A stretch of 64,000 bases of DNA from Fodinibius sp036381435 (lineage in GTDB: Bacteria > Bacteroidota > Rhodothermia > Balneolales > Balneolaceae): positions 62,001 to 126,000 of the forward strand of contig DASVCW010000038.1 in NCBI GenBank assembly GCA_036381435.1. The letters run 5' to 3'. This document shows, piece by piece, positions 26,698 through 35,388 of this stretch; positions within the stretch are counted from its first letter, which is position 1; every line of letters starts with the position of its first letter. The translations under genes and the position numbers were made by a program. Under the pieces are notes generated by a model. That model had not been told where the DNA came from. It worked only from the letters and a program-made list of their open reading frames with translations, and ran no database searches.

Positions 26698-28095
26698 ATG
26701 AAATATTTATCTAAACTAATAATAGCACTGCTTTTAACAGCAGGTATAACGACGGCGGGCTGTTCAGATTTGTTAAATCCATCTACGCCTCAGAGTAAAC
26801 CTATAGAAAGCGTTCAAAATGTCGATGATTTGTCAGGGCTTATGAATGGCGCTTACAGCCGATTAGGTCAGACCCCTCTATATGGACGTGATTATGTGGT
26901 ACTTGGTGATGTTCGCACGGGTAACGCCTGGAGTAATGGGTATTCAGGTAGATTTGTTAACTCATCAATGCTGCAAGTAACTCCGCAAGCATCATTGGGT
27001 ATTTGGGATGCCGCTTATGAGGTTATTTCAAATACTAACATCATTATTAACAGTGATGTAGAGGGTGAGGGGGTTGGCCAGATCAAAGGTCAGGCTTACG
27101 CAGTTCGTGCCTTAAGTCATATGATGCTGCTGAAAATGTACGGACAGCAATCAGTGGATGGAAGTGACCTTGGCATCCCTTATGTGACCACCTTTGGAGA
27201 ACGGGAAAACTTTTTTCCAAGCAGGCCAACTATTGATCAAACGCTGGCGAAGATTGAAGCCGATTATCTAAGGGCAATAGACTTATTGGATCCTTCAGTC
27301 ACTGGTCCTAAACCCACAATGACCTATTATGCTGCTCAAGCTTTACTTTCCCGTTTCTACTTATTTGCGGGAAATTATCAAGGTGCTTCAGAAGCTGCTA
27401 AAGAAGTCATTGATAGTGGAGTTTATAGCCTTGTACCGGCAAGCGAATATGTTGCCGCCTGGGCAAGTGACGGCGAGCCTTCCGTAATTTTTGAAATAGA
27501 CATGAATACAACCGATAGCCGGGGCAGCAACAGTATATTTCAGATTTTGCGGGGAGAAGCTTACGGAGATGTTGAGGTGACTGAAGAATTATTTAATTTA
27601 TTTGGTCCCAATGATGTCCGTAACGATCTTTACGGCACTGAGGTAACAAGCGCAGATGGTGCTTCCGCTCGAGTGAATTATCGAGTAGTCGCAAAATTTC
27701 AGGACCAATACAAAAATACTCCGGTTATTCGCTATGCTGAGGTTATCCTTAACTATGCGGAAGCACAGGCTCGTCTCGGTAATTTGGTAGAAGCGTTAAC
27801 CTACCTAAATATGATTCCTTCCAATCGTAATGCGACAACTTATACAGCTGTAACTCAGGCTGCTCTAGTTGATAATATTCTACTGGAGCGCCGTAAGGAG
27901 TTGGCTATGGAAGGACTTTATTACTGGCAGTTGATGAGAACCGGTCAGGGTATAACAAGAACCGGTATGCGCCAAGATGTTAGTTCGAACGAGGTAACCG
28001 TACCTTATGGCAATCCTAGATTGGCATATCCTATACCAATACAGGAGATGGATGCTAATCCGAACATGCAACAAAATGCAGGTTATGGAGGCTAA
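26698..28095 (+). CDS. SusD/RagB family lipoprotein, partner of SusC 1
   Basis: About 465 residues. ATG 26698 gives a clean lipoprotein signal ending TTAGC (C22); an in-frame ATG four codons earlier is less likely. 'LSGLMNGAYSRLGQTPLYG' and the TPR-like helices 'AYAVRALSHMMLLKMYG', 'AQALLSRFYLFAGNYQGASE' and 'ILNYAEAQARLGN' with 'NILLERRKELAMEGLYYWQL' define SusD. It lies 14 bp after SusC 1 and a terminator follows, so the two form a two-gene operon. No enzyme gene accompanies the pair, so the substrate is unknown. Confidence 0.93.
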   Translation: MKYLSKLIIALLLTAGITTAGCSDLLNPSTPQSKPIESVQNVDDLSGLMNGAYSRLGQTPLYGRDYVVLGDVRTGNAWSNGYSGRFVNSSMLQVTPQASLGIWDAAYEVISNTNIIINSDVEGEGVGQIKGQAYAVRALSHMMLLKMYGQQSVDGSDLGIPYVTTFGERENFFPSRPTIDQTLAKIEADYLRAIDLLDPSVTGPKPTMTYYAAQALLSRFYLFAGNYQGASEAAKEVIDSGVYSLVPASEYVAAWASDGEPSVIFEIDMNTTDSRGSNSIFQILRGEAYGDVEVTEELFNLFGPNDVRNDLYGTEVTSADGASARVNYRVVAKFQDQYKNTPVIRYAEVILNYAEAQARLGNLVEALTYLNMIPSNRNATTYTAVTQAALVDNILLERRKELAMEGLYYWQLMRTGQGITRTGMRQDVSSNEVTVPYGNPRLAYPIPIQEMDANPNMQQNAGYGG

Positions 28096-28123
28096 TTTTT
28101 ACCCTGTATAACCCCCACTCTTT

Positions 28124-28157
28124 AAGCCATCCCGGAAGTTTCGGGATGGCTTTTTTA
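28124..28157 (+). terminator. rho-independent terminator after SusD 1
   Basis: AAGCCATCCCG pairs with CGGGATGGCTT around a short loop (GAAGTTT) and is followed by six T residues, 28 bp after the SusD stop. Confidence 0.88.
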
Positions 28158-28464
28158 TTTAAACTTTTTTCCGTGGGAATGACAACTTTCATTCAATTCA
28201 TTCAACCCCTTAGAGAGTAGTATGTCGTGAAAAACTCTTTTATTGCCCTTCCTAAGCAATAATTACAACATTTTACAAAAAAATTTTTGTAGGATGTTTT
28301 AGCTGTTTTAAGCAAAAAAACCTTTCTCTTTATAAGTTTTTTCATTTCTAAGCCTTTTTATAACAAGTACTTATAGTTAACCCATGCTTTTTCAAATACT
28401 AACGGAAGTAGTAATCTATAAAAGATTTTAAGGAAATTTAGTTGACATTAAAGTAATACTGCCT

Positions 28465-28495
28465 ATTGCGTGAGTGTAATATTTTGCTATATTGG
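28465..28495 (+). promoter_or_regulatory. putative Bacteroidota-type promoter of SusC gene 2
   Basis: TTG at 28465 and TATATTGG at 28488-28495 follow the TTTG/TAnnTTTG layout. The position and downstream GCTTAGACAAT motif match the promoter of SusC 1. It leaves a leader of about 180 nt before the ATG. Confidence 0.4.
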
Positions 28496-28621
28496 TTTTA
28501 AAGGTATCTGAAGGCACTTGATAGAACGGCTTAGACAATATCGGCAACAACAGATTGCTGTATCATCTGAAGCAAATCAAAGGAAGGTTGGTTACCTATT
28601 AAAGTGCAGGTAAAAAAATAA

Positions 28622-28644
28622 ACCCATTCAAAAAAAGAATGGGT
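28622..28644 (+). promoter_or_regulatory. hairpin in the 5' leader of SusC gene 2
   Basis: ACCCATTC (28622-28629) and GAATGGGT (28637-28644) form an 8-bp stem with a loop of seven A, 34 nt before the start codon. The leader of SusC 1 has a weaker related stem (CCAATCATTGAATGG) at about the same distance. Both are followed by AAATCATAA and an A-rich stretch leading to the start. Confidence 0.4.
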
Positions 28645-28678
28645 AAAATAAATCATAACAAAAAAGAGGTAATCTATT

Positions 28679-31600
28679 ATGCTTAGAAAGTTACTATCTA
28701 CTGTACTTTTTATGGCCTTTTTTGTGCCGGCAGCAGCTTTGGCGCAAACAGGATCTATAGAAGGTACGGTTACCGATGCAGAAACCGGCGAAACCGTTCC
28801 CGGTGCTAATGTGTTTTTAGTGGAGAACAATCGCGGTGCGGCCACTGATATAGATGGAAATTATTCAATTTCCAATGTTGAACCGGGCACTTATACACTC
28901 CGCGTTACTTTTGTGGGTTATCAAACCTATACTGATCAGGTTGTTATTGAAGCCAATGAAACTTTGGATTATGATGTACAGCTGCAAATAGGGGCCGTTG
29001 GGCTTGATGAAGTGGTCGTTACAGGCTATGGTACCACCACTAAACGTGAGTTAACGGGTTCAATTGCCAGTATAGACGCAGGTGAAATTGAAGATGTTCC
29101 CGTACAAAACGTTGAATCTCTGCTTCAGGGACGGGCAGCCGGTGTAACCGTTACTGCTGTTTCCGGTAACCCGGGTGGCGGGTTCTCGGTAGATATCCGT
29201 GGAGCAGGTTCTATTAACGCTGGTGCTCAACCGTTGTATATTGTTGATGGTGTACCCATCAGTTTTAGTCCAACCTCCGGTGTTGCAAGTACTACACCTC
29301 TGAATGCAATTAACCCAAGCGATATTCTTTCTATAGAGGTATTGAAAGATGCTGCTTCGGCCGCTATTTATGGCGCCCAGGCTGCCTCAGGTGTGGTTAT
29401 TATTACCACGAAGAGCGGGCAGGCATCAGGGCCGACTCAAATAACGGTTAGCGCAGAAACCGGTGTGACAATGGCCTCTGAAATGCCTGACTATTTGAGT
29501 ACTCAACAGTATTTAGATTATATGGGAGAAATTTACGCTTATAATACAGGTGCGAGTGTTGAAGAGGGAAGACAAGTTTACCAAGACTACTTTATAGGCG
29601 TTTTTGATACTCCCGGCAGAGACGGAGAAGAGTTGGCAAACACTGACTGGCAGGACTTTATTTACCAACAGGGAGTAAGCCGCAGTTATAATGTTGCAGT
29701 TTCCGGTGGTAACGATAAGACTACTTTTTATCTTTCTGGTGCACTTGAAAATGTAGACGGACACATTTTTAACAGTAGTTATGATGATGTAGGCTTAAGG
29801 GCGAACTTAGATCATAAAGTCAACGAGGATTTTAACATAGGTCTCAACCTCAACTTATCTAACTTTAATCAATTTGGGATTTGTCAGGATGGTAACTGGG
29901 TAAATTGTCCGACTTCACAAGCTATGTTTGAACCGCCCATGACTTTCCCCTACTACAATGACGGAGAGTATGGAGCAAGTGTTTTAGGCCCTGTGGCCTG
30001 GAACCCAGCAGTAATTAAAGAGGAAGTTGAAAGAAATGTTACTGTAGTTAGTGTAATAAGTAACCTTGATCTTAACTATCGCATAAACGATTGGTTACAG
30101 CTTAATGGTACTTTGGGTATTGACTACAGGGATTCACAGGATGAGCGCTGGGAAACACCTATTGCTTCTCCCGCCACCGGTGGAAGTCTGGCATATACCT
30201 ATAGAAATATAAAGAATTATATAGGTAATTTAAGACTCAACGGGGCCAGAACATTTGATGAAGTTCATAATGTTTCCGGTTTTGTGGGCGCAGAATATCG
30301 TCGCAATTATTATTCGTTGCAATATGTACAGGGGCAGGGTTTTCCCGGCAGTTTCTTTAAAGTATTAGATGCCGCCTCAACCCCAACGGGAGCAAGCGGT
30401 TCTAATACTGAATATCGACTGGGCAGCTATTTCGGAAACGTGAAGTATAATTATGATGACAAATACTTTATTTCTGTGGTTGCACGGTATGACGGGCACT
30501 CTCGTTTCGGTACGGAAACCCGCTGGGGATTATTTCCGTCTGTTTCAGGAGCCTGGAGGATTACCGAAGAAGACTTCTTTAATGTCGGCTTCATAAGTGA
30601 GCTCAAGCTGCGTGCAGGCTATGGTACTACCGGAAACGCAGGAGGAAACAGCCTTGGCAACTTTATAGCCCGCGGGCTTTATTCTGCCGTTGGTTCTTAT
30701 AATGGCGCAACAGCCCTTACCCCCACCCAGTTGGCCAACGTCAATTTAGGTTGGGAAGAAGCGCAGGAAATAAATATCGGTTTAGATTTCGGATTAATGG
30801 ACGGAAGAATATCAGGTTCTGTTGATGTTTATCAAAAAGACAATGAGAACCTGTTGCTGGGCAGAGAGCTTCCTGTTGAAAGCGGTTTCGGATCTATTAC
30901 TGAAAATGTGGGTACCGTTCGTAATCAGGGTATCGAGTTTGCAATTAATACCATAAATGTCAATACCCCTGATTTCTTATGGAGCACCCGTTTTAATACG
31001 GCCTTTATGAGTAATGAAATATTAGACCTTGGCGAGGATGAGTTTCTGAATGAAGATGCCACTTTTAGTGAACTTGGAGTAGGTCAGAAAATCGGTATTA
31101 TCCAGGTACCTCGCTGGGCCGGTGTGAACCCCGCAGATGGCCGCCCTATGTGGTATGACGCGGAAGGAAATCTTACCTATACGCCTAATGGTGTTGATGA
31201 CGCAATAATCTATAAAGACGGATTAGCAGAAGTTGTCGGTGGTTTTGGTAACACTTTGCGTTACAAAGGCTTGTCTCTGGATATATTCTTCCAGTTCAGC
31301 TTTGGGCAATGGGCTTTTGGTAATACCGACTATTACTTCAATCGTACCCCCGATTTTCTCATGAATCTGAGCACAATAGTTTTGGACGGCTGGCGACAAC
31401 CAGGCGATATAACTTATTTCCCAAGACCTGCCTTCGGGACCGGTTATACGGAAACCGGGAACTATAGGGTAACGCTTGGAACACAATCCATTTATAACGC
31501 AAGTTATATTCGTCTTAAAAACGTAACGCTGAGTTACAACCTTCCTGCTTCAATTACCGATAAACTGAATCTGGGAGGCGTTCGATTCTTTGCTACAGGT

Positions 31601-31741
31601 CTTAACCTGCATACATGGACTGCATGGCCGTATTATGATCCTGAAGTCGCTTTTGATGAGGATGATATCTATAAAAACCTGGTTGCGGCTTCTTACCCGG
31701 TTGGTATGAGAATCAATGCCGGCATTGAAATTCAGTTCTAA
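28679..31741 (+). CDS. SusC/RagA family TonB-linked outer-membrane channel 2
   Basis: A 1020-residue SusC protein. The signal peptide (cleavage near AALAQ) and the first half of the carboxypeptidase-regulatory-like domain are nearly the same as in SusC 1 (residues 4-49 identical). The plug includes 'GLDEVVVTGYGTTTKRELTG', 'VDIRGAGSINAGAQPLYIVD' and 'LKDAASAAIYGAQAASGVVI', the classical SusC signature. The barrel ends in 'INAGIEIQF'. The rest of the protein is only moderately similar to SusC 1, so the two should have different substrates. It leads an operon with a SusD and a Calx-beta-like lipoprotein. Confidence 0.95.
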   Translation: MLRKLLSTVLFMAFFVPAAALAQTGSIEGTVTDAETGETVPGANVFLVENNRGAATDIDGNYSISNVEPGTYTLRVTFVGYQTYTDQVVIEANETLDYDVQLQIGAVGLDEVVVTGYGTTTKRELTGSIASIDAGEIEDVPVQNVESLLQGRAAGVTVTAVSGNPGGGFSVDIRGAGSINAGAQPLYIVDGVPISFSPTSGVASTTPLNAINPSDILSIEVLKDAASAAIYGAQAASGVVIITTKSGQASGPTQITVSAETGVTMASEMPDYLSTQQYLDYMGEIYAYNTGASVEEGRQVYQDYFIGVFDTPGRDGEELANTDWQDFIYQQGVSRSYNVAVSGGNDKTTFYLSGALENVDGHIFNSSYDDVGLRANLDHKVNEDFNIGLNLNLSNFNQFGICQDGNWVNCPTSQAMFEPPMTFPYYNDGEYGASVLGPVAWNPAVIKEEVERNVTVVSVISNLDLNYRINDWLQLNGTLGIDYRDSQDERWETPIASPATGGSLAYTYRNIKNYIGNLRLNGARTFDEVHNVSGFVGAEYRRNYYSLQYVQGQGFPGSFFKVLDAASTPTGASGSNTEYRLGSYFGNVKYNYDDKYFISVVARYDGHSRFGTETRWGLFPSVSGAWRITEEDFFNVGFISELKLRAGYGTTGNAGGNSLGNFIARGLYSAVGSYNGATALTPTQLANVNLGWEEAQEINIGLDFGLMDGRISGSVDVYQKDNENLLLGRELPVESGFGSITENVGTVRNQGIEFAINTINVNTPDFLWSTRFNTAFMSNEILDLGEDEFLNEDATFSELGVGQKIGIIQVPRWAGVNPADGRPMWYDAEGNLTYTPNGVDDAIIYKDGLAEVVGGFGNTLRYKGLSLDIFFQFSFGQWAFGNTDYYFNRTPDFLMNLSTIVLDGWRQPGDITYFPRPAFGTGYTETGNYRVTLGTQSIYNASYIRLKNVTLSYNLPASITDKLNLGGVRFFATGLNLHTWTAWPYYDPEVAFDEDDIYKNLVAASYPVGMRINAGIEIQF

Positions 31742-31770
31742 ACGATTTAAAAAAATTAGAGGACTAAATT

Positions 31771-33243
31771 ATGAAGAAACTAAAATTGATAAAATATATA
31801 GCAGTTATTGCAATACTGTTTACAGGATGCGATGACTTATTGAATAAACCTGAACCGGCTACATCCGTATCCGGAGAAGTGGTTTTAACATCAGAAAATG
31901 GGGTTAATGCCCTCAGGGCTTCCATTTATTCTAAATTAAGGGCCAGCTTTGACTATACCACAGAATATTTTGTGGGGCCAAGTGCTATGGCAGATGAAAC
32001 GAGAAACCGTCCGGGTTCCAGTCGTTTTCAAGGATTGACTTCCGCAAATAGTAGCGACGGAGGTACTGACGGTTTATCTTCTTACGGTTCTACCTATAAT
32101 ATTCTGTTGGATGCAAATCTGATGATTGGTGCTGTAGAAGCAGATGTACTGCCGCAGGAAACGCTGGACAGATATCGGGGTGAAGCTTATGCTATCCGCG
32201 CTTTTGTTATGCATCACCTGGTGCGTTCTTTAGGCTATGAACCGGGAATGGCTGTTGACGGGTTCGATCTTGGTATTCCTATCATTACCAGCCCCACGCT
32301 GGATATTTCTGATGTGCAGCCAACTCCCCGAGCCACGGTCTCTGCGATATATGAGCAAATTCTAAGTGATCTGGCTCAAGCCAAAACCCTGCTCGAAGGC
32401 TATAATAGTGATAATACCTATATTACTGAGGCTTTTGTTGACGGCCTTACGGCTCGTGTTAACCTATATGCCGGAAATTGGGCGGCAGCCGATGCGGCCG
32501 CTACCGAAGCCATTGCCAATGCTAACAGCGGAGGTATTGTTTTGGTAACCGATTCAGCTACAGTTGCAGATATGTTTGATGAAACCGGCCCTGATCATCC
32601 CGAAGCTTTATTTGAGCTGGAAGTAAATCCTGATACGGAACCCATTGCCGGTAGTGCCGTTAATAATGGGCTTGCTGCTTATACAGCTACCTATTGGATA
32701 GCACAAGTTCCCACCAACTTTGTTATTGATTTATATAATGCTGCAGATAACCGCCTCGGGTGGTATGGGCCTTGCTTTGATAATAGTGCGGGCGCCCCGG
32801 AGGATGGCTGTACTGATGTCAATGACGAAGGCTGGGAAATCCAGAAATGGAATGCGGAAAAAGGTAACGCAACAGACGATATACCTTATATGCGCATAGC
32901 TGAAATGTATCTAATACAGGCAGAAGCAAGGGCTAAAGCAAATAACAGTGTTGCGGCCGGCATAGGCCCTCTAAATACATTGCGACAGGCAAGAGGACTG
33001 GGGCCTGTAGCAGCTGTTGATTTTGCTACCTTAACGGCATTTGAAGATGAAATACTCAATGAAAGAGTTCGTGAATTAGCAGTCGAAGGACATCGTTTTT
33101 GGGATCTCAAGCGCTTGGGCAGGAATATTCCAAATCCTGATGGTACCACTAAAATCCGATACGACAGTTACAGAATATTGGATAACTTCGGTGCGGGCCT
33201 CCTTAGTGCTAACCCGGAGCTTGTTGAAAACCCAGGTTACTAA
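31771..33243 (+). CDS. SusD/RagB family lipoprotein, partner of SusC 2
   Basis: A 490-residue surface lipoprotein; the signal peptide ends LFTGC (C20). 'GVNALRASIYSKLRAS', 'YRGEAYAIRAFVMHHLVRSL' and 'PYMRIAEMYLIQAEARAKAN' plus 'FEDEILNERVRELAVEGHRF' with 'WDLKRLGRNI' are complete SusD signatures. It lies 29 bp after SusC 2 and 34 bp before the next lipoprotein, so the three genes form one operon ended by the terminator at 33827. The substrate is unknown; no glycosidase or protease sits in the operon. Confidence 0.94.
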   Translation: MKKLKLIKYIAVIAILFTGCDDLLNKPEPATSVSGEVVLTSENGVNALRASIYSKLRASFDYTTEYFVGPSAMADETRNRPGSSRFQGLTSANSSDGGTDGLSSYGSTYNILLDANLMIGAVEADVLPQETLDRYRGEAYAIRAFVMHHLVRSLGYEPGMAVDGFDLGIPIITSPTLDISDVQPTPRATVSAIYEQILSDLAQAKTLLEGYNSDNTYITEAFVDGLTARVNLYAGNWAAADAAATEAIANANSGGIVLVTDSATVADMFDETGPDHPEALFELEVNPDTEPIAGSAVNNGLAAYTATYWIAQVPTNFVIDLYNAADNRLGWYGPCFDNSAGAPEDGCTDVNDEGWEIQKWNAEKGNATDDIPYMRIAEMYLIQAEARAKANNSVAAGIGPLNTLRQARGLGPVAAVDFATLTAFEDEILNERVRELAVEGHRFWDLKRLGRNIPNPDGTTKIRYDSYRILDNFGAGLLSANPELVENPGY

Positions 33244-33277
33244 CGACTAATTTTTTAACGATTAAGGTATTATTACT

Positions 33278-33778
33278 ATGAAAAAATCAATAAAATATAC
33301 ACTGTTACTGCTGGCAACGGCCCCGTTGCTTTTCGCCGGTTGTGAGTCACTTTTTAACAAAGGTGATGTAGAGAAAGTATATACCGGGCCGGACCTGGTT
33401 GAGTTCAAACCTCTTACCACTGAGATGCAAATTGTAGTTGATAGTCTCGGTAATCATAGTGGAGGTGTTGCCGAACTCAAAGTGCAGCTGATCAGTGCAG
33501 AGGGACTTGCCGAATCTGACGTTGCGGTCAGTTTCAGCGTTGATGGGTCATCAACTGCCACCGATGGTCACTACAATTTAAGTGCTACCTCTGTGACGAT
33601 ACCCAGCGGTTCTGCTACTACCAGTTTCACCATTACTGTTCCTTCCGATGCTAATATAGCGGTAGGAGATGAGTTCACAGTCATCTTGAATATGGGTGAG
33701 GTAAGTGGTGCTGTAGCAGCAGAGAATCTGGACCAAGCCATAGTATATATTCAGGGTGTGGAACCAGAGGAGGAATAA
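33278..33778 (+). CDS. Calx-beta-like lipoprotein of the SusCD 2 operon
   Basis: A 166-residue lipoprotein (signal ending LFAGC, C22). The mature part is one immunoglobulin-like domain: 'GGVAELKVQLISAEGLAESD', then 'VSFSVDGSSTATDGHYNLSA' and 'VTIPSGSATTSFTITVPSDA', the Calx-beta pattern in which 'a(t)xgxdY' precedes 'vtipaG'. Such proteins often follow SusD genes (compare DUF4843/SusE-like) and probably help ligand capture at the surface. It is the last gene of the operon. Confidence 0.78.
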   Translation: MKKSIKYTLLLLATAPLLFAGCESLFNKGDVEKVYTGPDLVEFKPLTTEMQIVVDSLGNHSGGVAELKVQLISAEGLAESDVAVSFSVDGSSTATDGHYNLSATSVTIPSGSATTSFTITVPSDANIAVGDEFTVILNMGEVSGAVAAENLDQAIVYIQGVEPEEE

Positions 33779-33826
33779 TTATCCATTATACTATTATATG
33801 CTGTAGTTGAACTAATAAAATAAATG

Positions 33827-33857
33827 AAAAGCCGTGCCAATTGGTGCGGCTTTTTTT
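33827..33857 (+). terminator. rho-independent terminator of the SusCD 2 operon
   Basis: AAAAGCCGTGCC pairs with GGTGCGGCTTTT around AATT and runs into a T7 tract, 48 bp after the last stop. Confidence 0.85.
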
Positions 33858-33900
33858 ATTATATTTTGGAAAATGATTTAAGCAATGAGTCTTATTAATT

Positions 33901-34572
33901 ATGAAAAGAATATATTTTCTCATACTCTTTTTACCCTTTTTTTTAAATAATTGCATTCAAACACCCGATCCTAAATTCCCTAAACAAATAAACTATCTGT
34001 TTTCTGTTACCAATGTCGGTGACACTCTTAATGTGGGAGATGATTCAGTTATTGTCAGAGAAATAAAGTTATTGGCAGACAAGTTTAACCTTGTACTTCA
34101 TAATGGCGGGTTATTACAATCACAACCGGATGCCTTGGTAATGGAATACACAGCTCGAAACACAGATGATGTACTGGTAGTGTCCACCAGTATTGGATAT
34201 GAAGATATAGACCGCTTTAAAGAAATGGAACTGTTTATCAGTCCGGCAGAAGATGGAGACGAAATCAGGGACAGGGATTTTTTTGGAAGAAGTACTAATT
34301 ATTCATTCATCATTAAAGGAATATATAACAATGATAGTTTCGTTTATAAATCGAATGTTAGTTTTGAAAAGAATTTTCAGTTTAATGTAATTAAGCTTAC
34401 AGAACTAAAAGAAACATTAACACTTCGAATACTCCTGAACATTGAAGATATATTGATTGATTCTAAAAACCGAATTATTGATCCTGCCAATCAAAATAAT
34501 AAAGAGGTTATTGATTCACTTATGAAAGCAACCATTGCTTTAGAAGCTTTCCCAAGTAATCGGCTTTTTTAA
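33901..34572 (+). CDS. putative lipoprotein of unknown function
   Basis: A 223-residue protein with a hydrophobic N-terminus ending LNNC (C18), an acceptable but weak lipobox. The mature part is rich in beta strands ('INYLFSVTNVGDTLNVGDDS') and acidic loops and has no recognised motif. Its low-GC, Lys/Asn/Ile-rich composition differs a little from the SusCD genes. A terminator separates it from the operon upstream, and an 816-bp gap without a gene follows. I do not recognise the family. Confidence 0.65.
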   Translation: MKRIYFLILFLPFFLNNCIQTPDPKFPKQINYLFSVTNVGDTLNVGDDSVIVREIKLLADKFNLVLHNGGLLQSQPDALVMEYTARNTDDVLVVSTSIGYEDIDRFKEMELFISPAEDGDEIRDRDFFGRSTNYSFIIKGIYNNDSFVYKSNVSFEKNFQFNVIKLTELKETLTLRILLNIEDILIDSKNRIIDPANQNNKEVIDSLMKATIALEAFPSNRLF

Positions 34573-35388
34573 ATATCCCAGTTAATAGTTGTTCAAAGCG
34601 TTAAAATTTACAAACAACTTTGTTTTTGTTTAAGGTAGATTAGTTCACTCCTCAAAAATCAAATCATCCATTCAAACAAGTGCCTTTGACATACCTAAAT
34701 CATTTTGCTATACCTGATGGGTACGGGACATTCAGTTGCTTTCCCAAATACAGATTTAGCCGTAGAAGTGCCACCATATTGACCTTCTATCTTGGATATA
34801 CTTTCAGATATTTCAAAATTAGAATTATGATCAATGCTGTCCAAATCTAGTCCCTATCACATTTGACTTGTTCCCAAGAAAGGTTTGATTTTGCTTTTAA
34901 GAAGCTTTCGATCTCCCGGAAGGTCTTATAGAAAACTTATGGATGGTGTTTGCTGTTAAGAAAAATGATTGATGATTAGTCGATAGACTGGCATTACCAC
35001 GGTCTTATGGATTACCCCGCAACGAAGCTTTTTGATACTTGGAGTGGGTTCTTAGGTTCGCTTGATTCATTTAGAAGTTGAATTCCGACTGTGCGGGAGA
35101 CTTGTTTGAATGTACCAATTATAGGATAGGAGATAAGTTTTTTGAAGCTTTAGGAATGCTTTAACCCTTGTCTTTTTCCAGCTACTTTACAGGGTTCCAA
35201 AAGAAAATATGAATAACTACTGAAAAAGCAGAATCAAATTTTAGTGTGAGCATGTGAAGATTAAATTATAAGTTTCCATCATTGTAAGCTCTTCTCCTTC
35301 TGTTTTTAATTGTCATCCCAGTTTTGCTTAATTAATTAATATTTTATAAACTCTTTATATATATGATAATTAAATATATGGATGCAAA
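34573..35388. other. 816-bp gap without a supported gene
   Basis: All six frames are broken by stops at short intervals. Base composition at 34.84-35.16 kb (fewer A/T runs, several CCG/CGG groups) looks more like former coding sequence than the AT-rich spacers elsewhere, so a decayed gene is possible, but I cannot recover a protein family. The last 100 bp are AT-rich and should hold the promoter of the TonB receptor gene. Confidence 0.35.
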
